Shown: positions 1-7,092 of the stretch, one piece after another | How the letters are laid out: the number at the start of each line of letters is the position of its first letter | Numbering within the stretch: the first letter of the stretch is position 1 | From: Oscillospiraceae bacterium | GTDB taxonomy: Bacteria; Bacillota; Clostridia; Oscillospirales; Ruminococcaceae | Reading direction: 5' to 3' | Assembly: GCA_030533325.1 (NCBI GenBank) | Contig: JAUNJJ010000022.1 | Span: 1 to 40,408 of the forward strand | DNA length: 40,408 nucleotides | Notes under the pieces: model-generated | The model's input: only the letters and a program-made list of their open reading frames with translations | What the model was told of the DNA's origin: nothing | Database searches by the model: none | Program-made: the position numbers and the translations under genes

Positions 1-119
1 CCTCTCTATATATTCTTGCGATTTTCTTAAAATATCTCTCGTTTTCTCCGTTTTTCTTCAATTTTCATTTTTGCTATTGGAATGAAATGGAATAATAAAG
101 AGTAGTTATTGACAGATTG

Positions 120-141
120 CGGCATCAGGTGCCGATTTTTT
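120..141 (+). terminator. Intrinsic terminator, plus strand
   Basis: A perfect 5-bp stem (cggca / tgccg, 120-124 and 130-134) with loop tcagg is followed by a run of six T. The T run lies on the plus-strand side, so it would end a plus-strand transcript entering from the left edge rather than the transposase transcript. If so, it lies outside the insertion sequence and puts the left element boundary to its right. Confidence 0.5.
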
Positions 142-149
142 CAGAAAAT

Positions 150-512
150 GAGTATAGCAAAGCTAGACGTCTGCTATTGGTATTTTTTTCTGGCATTGTG
201 GTAAACTCATATTCTTACAGTGATGACCCTCTCATGTCTAACGGGGTATAGATGCTCTATCCCTAAATTCCTTCGTCCCATCTGTCTATAAGTGAGTGTC
301 AGTTATGCTTTCAAACCGAGTCATTGCTCTGATGGAGTAAATTCCGACTGACTACCGGCTCTTTATTTAACGAAGCAAATGATTGCTTTAAGAAAATGCT
401 TGATTTGTTTAGATTACATTCCTGAATGACGCCTGTTCAGAAGTGTTTTTTAGTTAACCTTTAACTAACTATTTGAATTGTAATTGGTTTTTGGAACGCG
501 CATAATTCAACG
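150..512 (-). ncRNA. Candidate IS110/IS1111 bridge RNA region
   Basis: About 360 bases of non-coding DNA follow the transposase stop codon and contain several hairpins. These include ataga/tctat extended by gggg/ccc with a bulged t (243-263), ctgaa/ttcag (422-439), tagca/tgcta (154-176) and gttaa/ttaac (about 453-465). IS110-family elements carry a structured non-coding end that encodes the bridge RNA; in the IS1111 group it lies downstream of the transposase gene, which is the arrangement here, since the upstream side is only about 100 bases. No coding potential was recognised. The exact RNA ends and guide loops were not determined, so this is an inference from position and structure. Confidence 0.4.
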
Positions 513-1844
513 TTAACCGTTGTTTAATACTGCTTTGATAATGTTTCTTTTAATGTCGTTCATCATCTTGTTAGGATCATATTCAACATTATTCTTAAGT
601 ACTACGAAAAGAATTCTGATGAGCTTACAGCTGATTGCTATTATTGACTGCTTTTTCTTCAGAGGATTGTCTTCTCGTGTGGTGTAGTAATGATGCAGCT
701 CTGCAAATTCGGGGTTCTTCGCGACCAGAGGAATCGCTGCCTGAAACAGTATCTTTCTTAACAGTGCTCGCCCACGCTTACTAATCATTGTCTTGCCTTT
801 ATTCTTGCCTGAGCTGCATTCTCTGAGTCCAAGACCTGCAAGCTTCTGAATTTGCTTAGGTGAATCGAATCTGTTAATATCACCGATTTCTGCCAGAAAG
901 CATGCTATCGTGATGATTCCTACACCCTTTATCTTTTCTGCTTTTTCAACAGCTGGAATACTGCGGCATAATGCTATCATTCTTGCTTCTATCTCTTCAA
1001 GATTAGCCTTCAGTCTTTCATATGTCTCCAGTATCATAGCTATTGTTATTCTTGCGGAATCAAGTCCTTCTGTAACACCGACACTACGTTCAGCAGCCTC
1101 ACACAAGCTCCTGGCTCTATTCATACCGACTGCTCGCAATTTCATGTCTCTCCAGATTTTATTAATTCCTTCGGCTCCGGTTTCTTTCACATCACATGGC
1201 AGTGGCGTCTGTTTCATTACTGCTATGCTACTTTTCGCTGTTATGTCGCCGAATACTTTTTTATACTCTGGGAAGTACTTATCCTCCCATTTGTGTATCT
1301 GATTTTTGGCACTGTTTACGTCCTTCAGAAGCCTTTCTCTGTAACCACATAATTCTCTTAATTCTGCGTAAATCTCTTCAGGGATATATGGTTCGAGATA
1401 TCTTCCGTCTCGTACAAGTCCTGCTATTGTTTTGGGATCCTTCTGATCCGTTTTGGTCTGGATGTTGTCATCCAGTTCCTTTGAACACTTTACATGAAAT
1501 GGATTCACAAGAACGAGCTTCATTCCTGCTTTCTTCAGATACTCGCCAAGATTAAACCAATAGTGTCCTGTCGGCTCTATTCCAACTATTACTTTGGTTT
1601 TATGATGATTCTTCATTATTTTTGATGCCCAGTCATTAAACTTTTCAAAGCCTTCTGCGTCATTCGTGAAAGCCAGCGCTGTCTTTACATAGCTCTTTTT
1701 TACCAAGCTGTTGCTTTCTGCCCACAGTTCTATGCCTCTCCAGTCAAATCCTCTCGCATAGTGTGTTTCACTTGCGATATCAATTCCTATTACTAAAGTT
1801 TCCTCAGTTACTTGACTTATCTTCTCATTTTGTGTACAATTCAT
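513..1844 (-). CDS. IS110 family transposase (DEDD)
   Basis: This 443-aa protein has the two-domain IS110 layout. The N-terminal RuvC-like DEDD domain begins with VIGIDIASETHYA (catalytic Asp at residue 22), followed by the GIEPTGHYW strand and a K-x-D-x-x-D stretch near residue 135. The C-terminal Tnp domain has IKGVGIITIACFLAEIGD, then GLGLRECSSGKNKG and ISKRGRALLRK, where Ser355 matches the conserved catalytic serine of the family. IS110 transposases perform guide-RNA-directed recombination. The reading frame is intact with no internal stops, so the copy may be active. The start is supported by GGAGG seven bases upstream and a good promoter at 1897-1925. Confidence 0.93.
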   Translation of the reverse strand: MNCTQNEKISQVTEETLVIGIDIASETHYARGFDWRGIELWAESNSLVKKSYVKTALAFTNDAEGFEKFNDWASKIMKNHHKTKVIVGIEPTGHYWFNLGEYLKKAGMKLVLVNPFHVKCSKELDDNIQTKTDQKDPKTIAGLVRDGRYLEPYIPEEIYAELRELCGYRERLLKDVNSAKNQIHKWEDKYFPEYKKVFGDITAKSSIAVMKQTPLPCDVKETGAEGINKIWRDMKLRAVGMNRARSLCEAAERSVGVTEGLDSARITIAMILETYERLKANLEEIEARMIALCRSIPAVEKAEKIKGVGIITIACFLAEIGDINRFDSPKQIQKLAGLGLRECSSGKNKGKTMISKRGRALLRKILFQAAIPLVAKNPEFAELHHYYTTREDNPLKKKQSIIAISCKLIRILFVVLKNNVEYDPNKMMNDIKRNIIKAVLNNG

Positions 1845-1896
1845 ATATGGACCTCCGGTTTAATAGTTGTGTCATAAGCGGTCAACTTACACTTCT

Positions 1897-1925
1897 ATTA
1901 TATCGGAAGGTCTTATTTTTTTCAA
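1897..1925 (-). promoter_or_regulatory. Promoter of the IS110 transposase
   Basis: Reading the minus strand, TTGAAA (1920-1925) and TATAAT (1897-1902) are separated by exactly 17 bases and lie about 50 bases upstream of the transposase start. The -35 box is close to the probable element end, so it may be partly supplied by flanking DNA. Confidence 0.6.
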
Positions 1926-1952
1926 ACCTCATTTTTGTTCATTACAGGAATG

Positions 1953-2398
1953 CTTTCATATCAGACAAATCCTCCTGCTGCAATATCGAGCTGCTCCATA
2001 TTATGAACAATCTCTCCGGTATTCAAAATTTTAAGTTCAAAATCTCCATCACCAAAATCCATCATATGACGAAGATTTATTGTTATATCTTTTTTTCTCC
2101 CCATTTCAAGCAACCATTTTGCACAGTTATCACCACAGTTAGATGCATTAAACAATTTGTCCGGGACCTTGTCAATCAGAATAAGTGTCTTGACTCCTCC
2201 TGACAGACTTGTAGGCGGTATTATTCCTAAAACCGGACTGTCTATTGCAGAGCTGCTGAGTACTTTTGAACTGTCTACGTCTTCTATCATACGCTGCACA
2301 TTTTCAGACAAAAGCCATTCTTTTTCATACGTATTTTTAAAGTATAATGAAGTATTGTAAATAACATCCGGTATTTTTCCAAAAATAATATTAAGCAT
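1953..2398 (-). repeat. Direct repeat copy A (DUF4869-like gene)
   Basis: These 446 bases match 3304-3749 with no indels at a constant offset of 1351 bases. About 15 to 20 substitutions were seen by eye, clustered near both ends, and 1995-2224 is identical between copies. Similarity stops abruptly at the start codon on one side and 8 bases past the stop codon on the other. Confidence 0.95.
1961..2398 (-). CDS. DUF4869-like protein, copy A
   Basis: This 145-aa soluble protein resembles what I recall of the DUF4869 family (around 150 residues, Clostridia and Roseburia, no known function). Conserved-looking parts are SPVLGIIPPTSLSGGVKTLI, NASNCGDNCAKW and NLRHMMDFGDG. It differs from copy B at only three residues: I4/V, N33/D and the third residue from the end, G/R. 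It is the last gene of the six-gene operon, 32 bases after the P-loop gene, with GGAG eight bases before the ATG. No signal peptide, membrane segment or catalytic motif was recognised. The family name is from memory and unconfirmed; the duplication is certain. Confidence 0.8.
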   Translation of the reverse strand: MLNIIFGKIPDVIYNTSLYFKNTYEKEWLLSENVQRMIEDVDSSKVLSSSAIDSPVLGIIPPTSLSGGVKTLILIDKVPDKLFNASNCGDNCAKWLLEMGRKKDITINLRHMMDFGDGDFELKILNTGEIVHNMEQLDIAAGGFV

Positions 2399-2430
2399 AT
2401 TTTCACTCCAATACTAGTATTTTTCCGGCT

Positions 2431-2859
2431 CTAAAAACTCTTAGCCAGTGTAAATAAAGTAATATCGTTTATATTCTGACTTTGCAGCTCATATATTTCA
2501 TCAATATCCAGAATCAATCCTGTAGGATTCCTTCCAATAATAATATATTGATTACTTTCATCAAGGGCAATGTAACTCCTCATATCATCATCAAGCAATA
2601 AATCAGCATTATCAATCACAAACAACTTGCCTTTTGATTTTTTTATTGAAGTTTTATATGAATTTTTCTGATTAAGATAATTTAAACATTTCATATATTT
2701 ATTCTCTGCTGCGAATTCTTCCAGAAAAGAAAATACTGCCGATTTTCCCGTTCCGGAATCACCATTTATAAAAGTAATATTATTGTCAATCTGTAACTCC
2801 ACTTCAAAAGATGTATGCTTTGTTTTTATAAAATTTATAACAACAGGTTTAATTTTCAT
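2431..2859 (-). CDS. Small P-loop NTPase-like protein
   Basis: This 142-aa protein has a Walker A motif (GDSGTGKS, residues 33-40) after a strand ITFIN, and a Walker B-like strand KLFVIDNAD (78-86) followed by a loop ending in IIIGRNPTG. This is the minimal core of an ABC/RecF-like or AAA ATPase. It lacks a recognisable ABC signature, coiled-coil insertion or effector domain, so it probably works with a partner. It overlaps the upstream 146-aa gene by 11 bases, which suggests translational coupling and a joint function. I do not recognise a named family. Start ATG is preceded by GTGGG within the upstream gene. Confidence 0.75.
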   Translation of the reverse strand: MKIKPVVINFIKTKHTSFEVELQIDNNITFINGDSGTGKSAVFSFLEEFAAENKYMKCLNYLNQKNSYKTSIKKSKGKLFVIDNADLLLDDDMRSYIALDESNQYIIIGRNPTGLILDIDEIYELQSQNINDITLFTLAKSF

Positions 2860-3289
2860 TTTCCCACCACTCTTTCAGATTTTCATAAGAGTCTATTTCC
2901 CTGATTCCTTGTTTATCACAAATATTAACCTTTTTCATTTCAAACGAAATAAAAGGATAACTGCAGAAAACACTGCCATCAGAAAGCGAATAAATTACAT
3001 CAAGTGCATTATCACCGCATTCACATATATCAAAAACAATATCAGGGTTATACATGATATTCAAAGCAGTTTTACATCCGGTAGAAAGTTTATCAATATT
3101 CAATGCTGTACCGTTAAATCTTGAACTAATCATATATTTGCTTAACATGTCAGAATGATCTATCGTTTTTATTATTCCGGCTGCCCGTTCATCCAGCAAT
3201 GAAGCAGTATACTTATTGAAATATATATCATTATAATTTATATACTTCATATTTTTGGGAATAGCATTTTTCTTATATATAGTTATCAT
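2849..3289 (-). CDS. Hypothetical protein, partner of P-loop protein
   Basis: I do not recognise this 146-aa protein. It is soluble, with the Cys-bearing segments LSTGCKTALNI and FDICECGDNALDVI and an acidic, Trp-rich end (ENLKEWWENEN). An in-frame ATG further upstream at 3361 would overlap the DUF4869-like gene by 50 bases. The ATG at 3289, with AGAAGG about ten bases upstream and a 22-base gap from the preceding stop, is the better start. It is translationally overlapped by the P-loop gene. The spacing C-x(2)-C around ECG is too sparse to call a zinc site. Confidence 0.7.
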   Translation of the reverse strand: MITIYKKNAIPKNMKYINYNDIYFNKYTASLLDERAAGIIKTIDHSDMLSKYMISSRFNGTALNIDKLSTGCKTALNIMYNPDIVFDICECGDNALDVIYSLSDGSVFCSYPFISFEMKKVNICDKQGIREIDSYENLKEWWENEN

Positions 3290-3303
3290 TTCAGTCCGGC
3301 CTT

Positions 3304-3749
3304 CTTTCATATCAGACAAACCGTCCTGCTGCAATATCAAGCTGTTCCATATTATGAACAATCTCTCCGGTATTCAAAATTTTAAGTTCAAAATCTCCAT
3401 CACCAAAATCCATCATATGACGAAGATTTATTGTTATATCTTTTTTTCTCCCCATTTCAAGCAACCATTTTGCACAGTTATCACCACAGTTAGATGCATT
3501 AAACAATTTGTCCGGGACCTTGTCAATCAGAATAAGTGTCTTGACTCCTCCTGACAGACTTGTAGGCGGTATTATCCCTAAAACCGGACTGTCTATTGCA
3601 GAACTGCTGAGTACTTTTGAACTGTCCACGTCTTCTATCATACGCTGCACATCTTCAGACAAAAGCCATTCTTTTTCATACGTATTTTTAAAGTATAATG
3701 AAGTATTATAAATCACATCCGGTATTTTTCCGAAAATTACGTTTAGCAT
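3304..3749 (-). repeat. Direct repeat copy B (DUF4869-like gene)
   Basis: This is the partner of the repeat at 1953-2398, without gaps. Together the copies bracket 905 bases holding the 146-aa and P-loop genes, so homologous recombination between them would remove exactly one 1351-bp unit. Confidence 0.95.
3312..3749 (-). CDS. DUF4869-like protein, copy B
   Basis: This 145-aa protein is almost identical to copy A (142 of 145 residues by eye). It starts 27 bases after the RloB-like stop codon with GGAGAAG upstream. It is therefore the first accessory gene after the ATPase/Toprim pair and the first half of the duplicated unit. Small differences from copy A include a more acidic residue 33. No domain beyond the DUF4869-like family is recognised. 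Both copies remaining intact suggests recent duplication, ongoing gene conversion, or selection for both. Confidence 0.8.
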   Translation of the reverse strand: MLNVIFGKIPDVIYNTSLYFKNTYEKEWLLSEDVQRMIEDVDSSKVLSSSAIDSPVLGIIPPTSLSGGVKTLILIDKVPDKLFNASNCGDNCAKWLLEMGRKKDITINLRHMMDFGDGDFELKILNTGEIVHNMEQLDIAAGRFV

Positions 3750-3776
3750 TATTTCTTCTCCATATTTAATTTTATA

Positions 3777-4481
3777 TTATTCCGCATTTTTCAATGACTC
3801 TATTATTCTTCCTATATTACACGTTATGTAGTTGTGACAATTACGTATATCCTCGTTAATCATCTTTTCCTGCTCAATAGCAACATCTACCTTATATACA
3901 AACTCTGCTACATTTTTATTTGTCTTTGGATTTATACCCGACAGATTTGAAAAGACTTTTGTAATATATCGCTTACCGCCATCTTTCTTATTTTCCAGAA
4001 TTTTCTCATAATCAGGAATTATAATATCATCCACGCTGCCTTTAATATGTAATACCAGAAACAACTCGAAATTAGGGTTCGTTACCCCTAATATATATCC
4101 TCTTTCATCAGCAAGCTTTAATAAATCCTGATAGTTTTTTGCTTTATTTTTAAAAACGTCATAATCAAATACGACTATAAATTTATCCCGTTCCTCATCG
4201 AATACACCTTTATCAATCTGTTCTTTCTTTTTCAGTTCAGCACACTCAAAAAGCTTAACTGGTGCAGACATATGAATATCTTCTCCGGTTCTTTCTACAT
4301 AAACTACATCTATCATAGGATGTATCCCTAAAAGCTTTCTCTCATCCACAAGTTTTTTAAAATAAAAATTTTCTGTATTTGCTCCTTCGCATATCAGATA
4401 ATATCTTCTATATGGTAAAATAGGCTCATCACTTTCAGAACTTCTGATATTCCAGCTGCTAAAATCCCTAAATGGTGCCAT
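3777..4481 (-). CDS. rloB: RloB-like protein (Toprim-type, AbiLii-like)
   Basis: This protein of about 234 aa has the RloB family pattern. YYLICEGANTENFYFKKL provides the acidic Toprim-like Glu (EG..TE), FIVVFDYDVF provides the D-x-D strand, and GVTNPNFELFLVLH matches the characteristic S/TNPxFExWLxLH segment. RloB proteins are predicted nucleases linked to restriction loci and pair with an AAA ATPase, as in the AbiL phage-resistance module. An ATG at 4487 gives only three bases to the GGAGG at 4491-4495. The next in-frame ATG at 4481 gives nine, so I chose it. The frame overlaps the ATPase gene, implying coupled translation. Confidence 0.85.
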   Translation of the reverse strand: MAPFRDFSSWNIRSSESDEPILPYRRYYLICEGANTENFYFKKLVDERKLLGIHPMIDVVYVERTGEDIHMSAPVKLFECAELKKKEQIDKGVFDEERDKFIVVFDYDVFKNKAKNYQDLLKLADERGYILGVTNPNFELFLVLHIKGSVDDIIIPDYEKILENKKDGGKRYITKVFSNLSGINPKTNKNVAEFVYKVDVAIEQEKMINEDIRNCHNYITCNIGRIIESLKNAE

Positions 4482-5835
4482 TTCCATCTACCTCCACTGT
4501 CGAAAAACCATCAAAACTTTTAAACACCGGTACAGCACCATATCTTCCTTCAAGATAAGATTTGCTTATCTTTCGGTCATATTTTTCCTTAAACCTGTCA
4601 AGCGAATACAAGTTGCTTGATCCTTCTGCGTCTCTTTCAACAAACCATATCTCATCATGTCTAAAGAGAGCCTGATCCATGATAGAAGCCTCATGTGTTG
4701 TAAATATCAGTTGAACTTTAAGTCCTGTATATTTATCATTAAACAGTCTTAAAAAATGTTCAGTAAGTTTTGGATGCAGGCTTCTTTCAAGTTCATCAAA
4801 AATATATACAACATCTTCAGTGTTCGTCATCAGAACATCAATAAGATCAAATAAATGTCTTGTACCATCTGATTCTTCCGACAGTTCAAAATCGTAAAAT
4901 GAATTCTCATGTTTAAGCTTAATAACAGTTACAGCCGGTTCATCATCTTTATTCATTTTTACATTAATAAAATCCTTGTCCGACCTTAATGAAAAACCAT
5001 CACTAAAATCATTGTGTTCTTTAAGCTTTTTTATATTTTCAAGAATCTTTCTGTATACTGACGGAGACAGCTTTTCCTTAAGTTCTTCTAAAGAGATATC
5101 AGATATATAAGAATCAGTTATGCCAGTGTCAAAGGTTCTGATAAGTTTATTCAATTCCTGCAGCTGCTGATTATTATAAAACATTTCAAAAGTGGAAACA
5201 TGTTCGTTTGTCCTGTAAACCTTCATACCATCTGTAAGCCAGTCATATACGAGCTTAAAAACATACAGCGGTGATTTCGGACTATATCGCTTATTTCTGT
5301 TCAGTTCAGCAAGGAAAAGTGAAGTACTGCCTGCAGTATAATCTTCTGCATAAGTTATAAAGCGACTTCTTTCGTTTTCACTTATATCTGCCAGATTAAG
5401 ATGCGGCACTATGTTTTTTTTACTTTCAAATATGCATTTTTCTCCGTTCGTCAGTTCATAAAGCCATTCTTCAATTATACTATGTGATTTCAGAATGGCT
5501 GAAAAGCCATATGCAAATATCCTTTCTCCAACAGAAAACTGTATCTCAAAACTGCTTGGTTTTTCAGCATTACTCTCTTTATTTTTACAAAAGAAACCGG
5601 CAGTTTCCAAAGGCAGTCCATCTCTTAAACATATCTGTATAAAATTAAAAATTTCTATAATATTTGTCTTGCCGGATGCATTTGCTCCATAAACAACTGC
5701 ATTTTTTAATAACTTAACCTTATTGACACAAACACTATGATTCGTTTTCCCTTCAATTTTATCCGACGAAACCATAGACAGCTCCGTCACACTGTCAAAT
5801 GATTTAAAATTTTCCGCTTTCACTCTAATAAGCAT
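4468..5835 (-). CDS. rloA: AAA/ABC-type ATPase, RloA/AbiLi-like
   Basis: This 455-aa protein has Walker A GANASGKT (residues 50-57), a signature-like SEESDGTRHL, Walker B VVYIFDE (342-348) and the H-loop FTTHEAS (His381). This is the OLD/AAA_15 layout seen in RloA and AbiLi. The middle (roughly 100-290) is the variable insertion that may sense a trigger. The C-terminal LEGRYGAVP ending is typical of RloA-type proteins. It is the first gene of the operon, with GAGGAG upstream and a strong promoter at 5899-5927. In related systems the ATPase controls the Toprim nuclease. Defence is inferred from family and pairing. Confidence 0.85.
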   Translation of the reverse strand: MLIRVKAENFKSFDSVTELSMVSSDKIEGKTNHSVCVNKVKLLKNAVVYGANASGKTNIIEIFNFIQICLRDGLPLETAGFFCKNKESNAEKPSSFEIQFSVGERIFAYGFSAILKSHSIIEEWLYELTNGEKCIFESKKNIVPHLNLADISENERSRFITYAEDYTAGSTSLFLAELNRNKRYSPKSPLYVFKLVYDWLTDGMKVYRTNEHVSTFEMFYNNQQLQELNKLIRTFDTGITDSYISDISLEELKEKLSPSVYRKILENIKKLKEHNDFSDGFSLRSDKDFINVKMNKDDEPAVTVIKLKHENSFYDFELSEESDGTRHLFDLIDVLMTNTEDVVYIFDELERSLHPKLTEHFLRLFNDKYTGLKVQLIFTTHEASIMDQALFRHDEIWFVERDAEGSSNLYSLDRFKEKYDRKISKSYLEGRYGAVPVFKSFDGFSTVEVDGNGTI

Positions 5836-5898
5836 ATTTGTCCGTTCTCCTCTGTTTTTATTATCACTTCACATATAATTCACTTTCCATCTTTTTTC

Positions 5899-5927
5899 AT
5901 TATACCATATAAGATTTTAAATTTCAA
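5899..5927 (-). promoter_or_regulatory. Promoter of the rloAB operon
   Basis: On the minus strand TTGAAA (5922-5927) and TATAAT (5899-5904) are 17 bases apart, with an extended -10 TATGG just upstream of TATAAT. It lies about 65 bases before the rloA ATG and is the only strong promoter seen for the six genes. Confidence 0.75.
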
Positions 5928-5951
5928 TTGCACACTCAGAACATTACAGAA

Positions 5952-5980
5952 AAAGGGCTATGCAAACCGCATAGCCCTTT
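5952..5980 (-). terminator. Intrinsic terminator after pilT
   Basis: A 12-bp perfect stem (aaagggctatgc with gcatagcccttt) with a 5-base loop lies 18 bases past the pilT stop codon. The T-rich tail is short on the minus strand. It also separates the pilus genes from the rloAB promoter. Confidence 0.85.
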
Positions 5981-5998
5981 AAAAATATTAAACTGTAA

Positions 5999-7069
5999 TT
6001 ACTCACCTGAGTTAAGGAATCTATAGAATTCAACCTTATCCTGACATTTGTCAAGAGCATCGGCTTCGTGGATAATACCCATTCTTACATAACGTGCAAG
6101 TTCCTGGTCAAGACACATCATGCCGAACTGGCGTCCTGTCTGGATCGCAGACTGAATAAGGTGAACCTTGTTGTCTCTGATCATTGCAGATACCGCATCT
6201 GTAACGTTCAGGATTTCCATACATGCTATACGTCCCTTGCCGTCAGCCTTTGGAATAAGTGTCTGAGCCATGATACCGACAAGAACGTTGGCAAGCTGTG
6301 TTCTGATCTGGCTCTGCTGATACTCAGGGTAAACGTCGATGATACGGTTGATTGTATCAGCTGCACTTGTTGTATGAAGTGTTGAAAGAACGAGATGTCC
6401 TGTTTCAGCGGCTGTTACGGCAGCTGTAACTGTCTCGAGGTCACGCATTTCACCTACGAGGATGATATCCGGGTCTTCACGGAGTGCGGATCTGAGGGCT
6501 CCTGCAAAGTCAGGAACGTCAGGTCCTATTTCACGCTGGTTTACCATACATCTCTTGTGTTCGTGAACGTATTCGATAGGGTCTTCAATTGTAATGATAT
6601 GAGCACTCTTGTTGAGGTTAGCATAGTCAAGCATAGCTGCAAGCGATGTTGACTTACCTGAACCTGTAGGTCCTGTTACAAGAACAAGTCCTCTTGGTCT
6701 CATGGCGAAGTCTGCAAGAATCGGAGGAAGTCCGAGGTCTTCCAGTGTCGGGATATCGTTTCTGAGAAGACGAAGAGCAATAGCTGTATGATATCTCTGA
6801 CGGAATACATTTACTCTGTGACGGTAGCCTCTCTTTGTAACATATGAAAAGTCACAGTCGAGATGCTTGTTAAGTCTGTCCTTGAGTTCATCAGGACAAA
6901 TCTTATGTGCGATATCTGAAATAGCCTCCTCATCCATAATGTCATATGAACTGAGCTTTCTGAGAGCACCGTTAAGTCTTACTACCGGTGCCATGCCAAA
7001 TGTGAAGTGAAGGTCAGAGCACCCGAGCACTCTGGCTTCATCAAGTATCTTATCAATATCTATAAGCAT
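5999..7069 (-). CDS. pilT: Type IV pilus retraction ATPase PilT
   Basis: This 356-aa cytoplasmic hexameric ATPase powers pilus disassembly. The N-terminal PAS-like domain holds SDLHFTFGMAPVVRLNG. The core has Walker A GPTGSGKS (about residues 133-140), the Asp box ITIEDPIEYVH, Walker B DPDIILVGEMRD and the His box TGHLVLSTLHT. It lacks the zinc tetracysteine of PilB, as expected of PilT. A TTG nine bases upstream is possible, but the ATG at 7069 is ten bases from GGAGG. It follows pilB by 23 bases and is clearly its operon partner. Confidence 0.95.
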   Translation of the reverse strand: MLIDIDKILDEARVLGCSDLHFTFGMAPVVRLNGALRKLSSYDIMDEEAISDIAHKICPDELKDRLNKHLDCDFSYVTKRGYRHRVNVFRQRYHTAIALRLLRNDIPTLEDLGLPPILADFAMRPRGLVLVTGPTGSGKSTSLAAMLDYANLNKSAHIITIEDPIEYVHEHKRCMVNQREIGPDVPDFAGALRSALREDPDIILVGEMRDLETVTAAVTAAETGHLVLSTLHTTSAADTINRIIDVYPEYQQSQIRTQLANVLVGIMAQTLIPKADGKGRIACMEILNVTDAVSAMIRDNKVHLIQSAIQTGRQFGMMCLDQELARYVRMGIIHEADALDKCQDKVEFYRFLNSGE

Positions 7070-7092
7070 TTTTAACAAACCTCCGTTTTAAA

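Larger units (their letters stand above)
150..1950 (-). mobile_element. IS110/IS1111-family insertion sequence (approximate ends)
   Basis: The element consists of one DEDD transposase gene, a short leader with its promoter, and a longer structured non-coding end. No terminal inverted repeats or target duplication were seen, as is usual for this family, so the ends are estimates. On the right it must stop before position 1953, where similarity between the two DUF4869-like copies ends. On the left it probably begins right of the plus-strand terminator at 120-141. It sits directly behind the last gene of the putative defence operon. Confidence 0.6.

Noticed and set aside
3-95. An open plus-strand frame with hydrophobic residues ending at 93-95, just before the terminator at 120-141, possibly the end of a membrane protein gene.
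   Set aside because: Only about 30 codons are visible, no start is present, and the composition is that of AT-rich DNA. Not supported enough to call.
1845-1961. That the IS element has interrupted a further copy of the 146-aa gene behind DUF4869-like copy A.
   Set aside because: Similarity to the copy B region ends 8 bases past the stop codon and no fragment of a second 146-aa gene was found on the other side of the element.
1953-3749. The direct repeats as a transposon or integron structure.
   Set aside because: Each repeat is a whole coding gene; no transposase, integrase or recombination site lies between or in them. Tandem duplication explains them.
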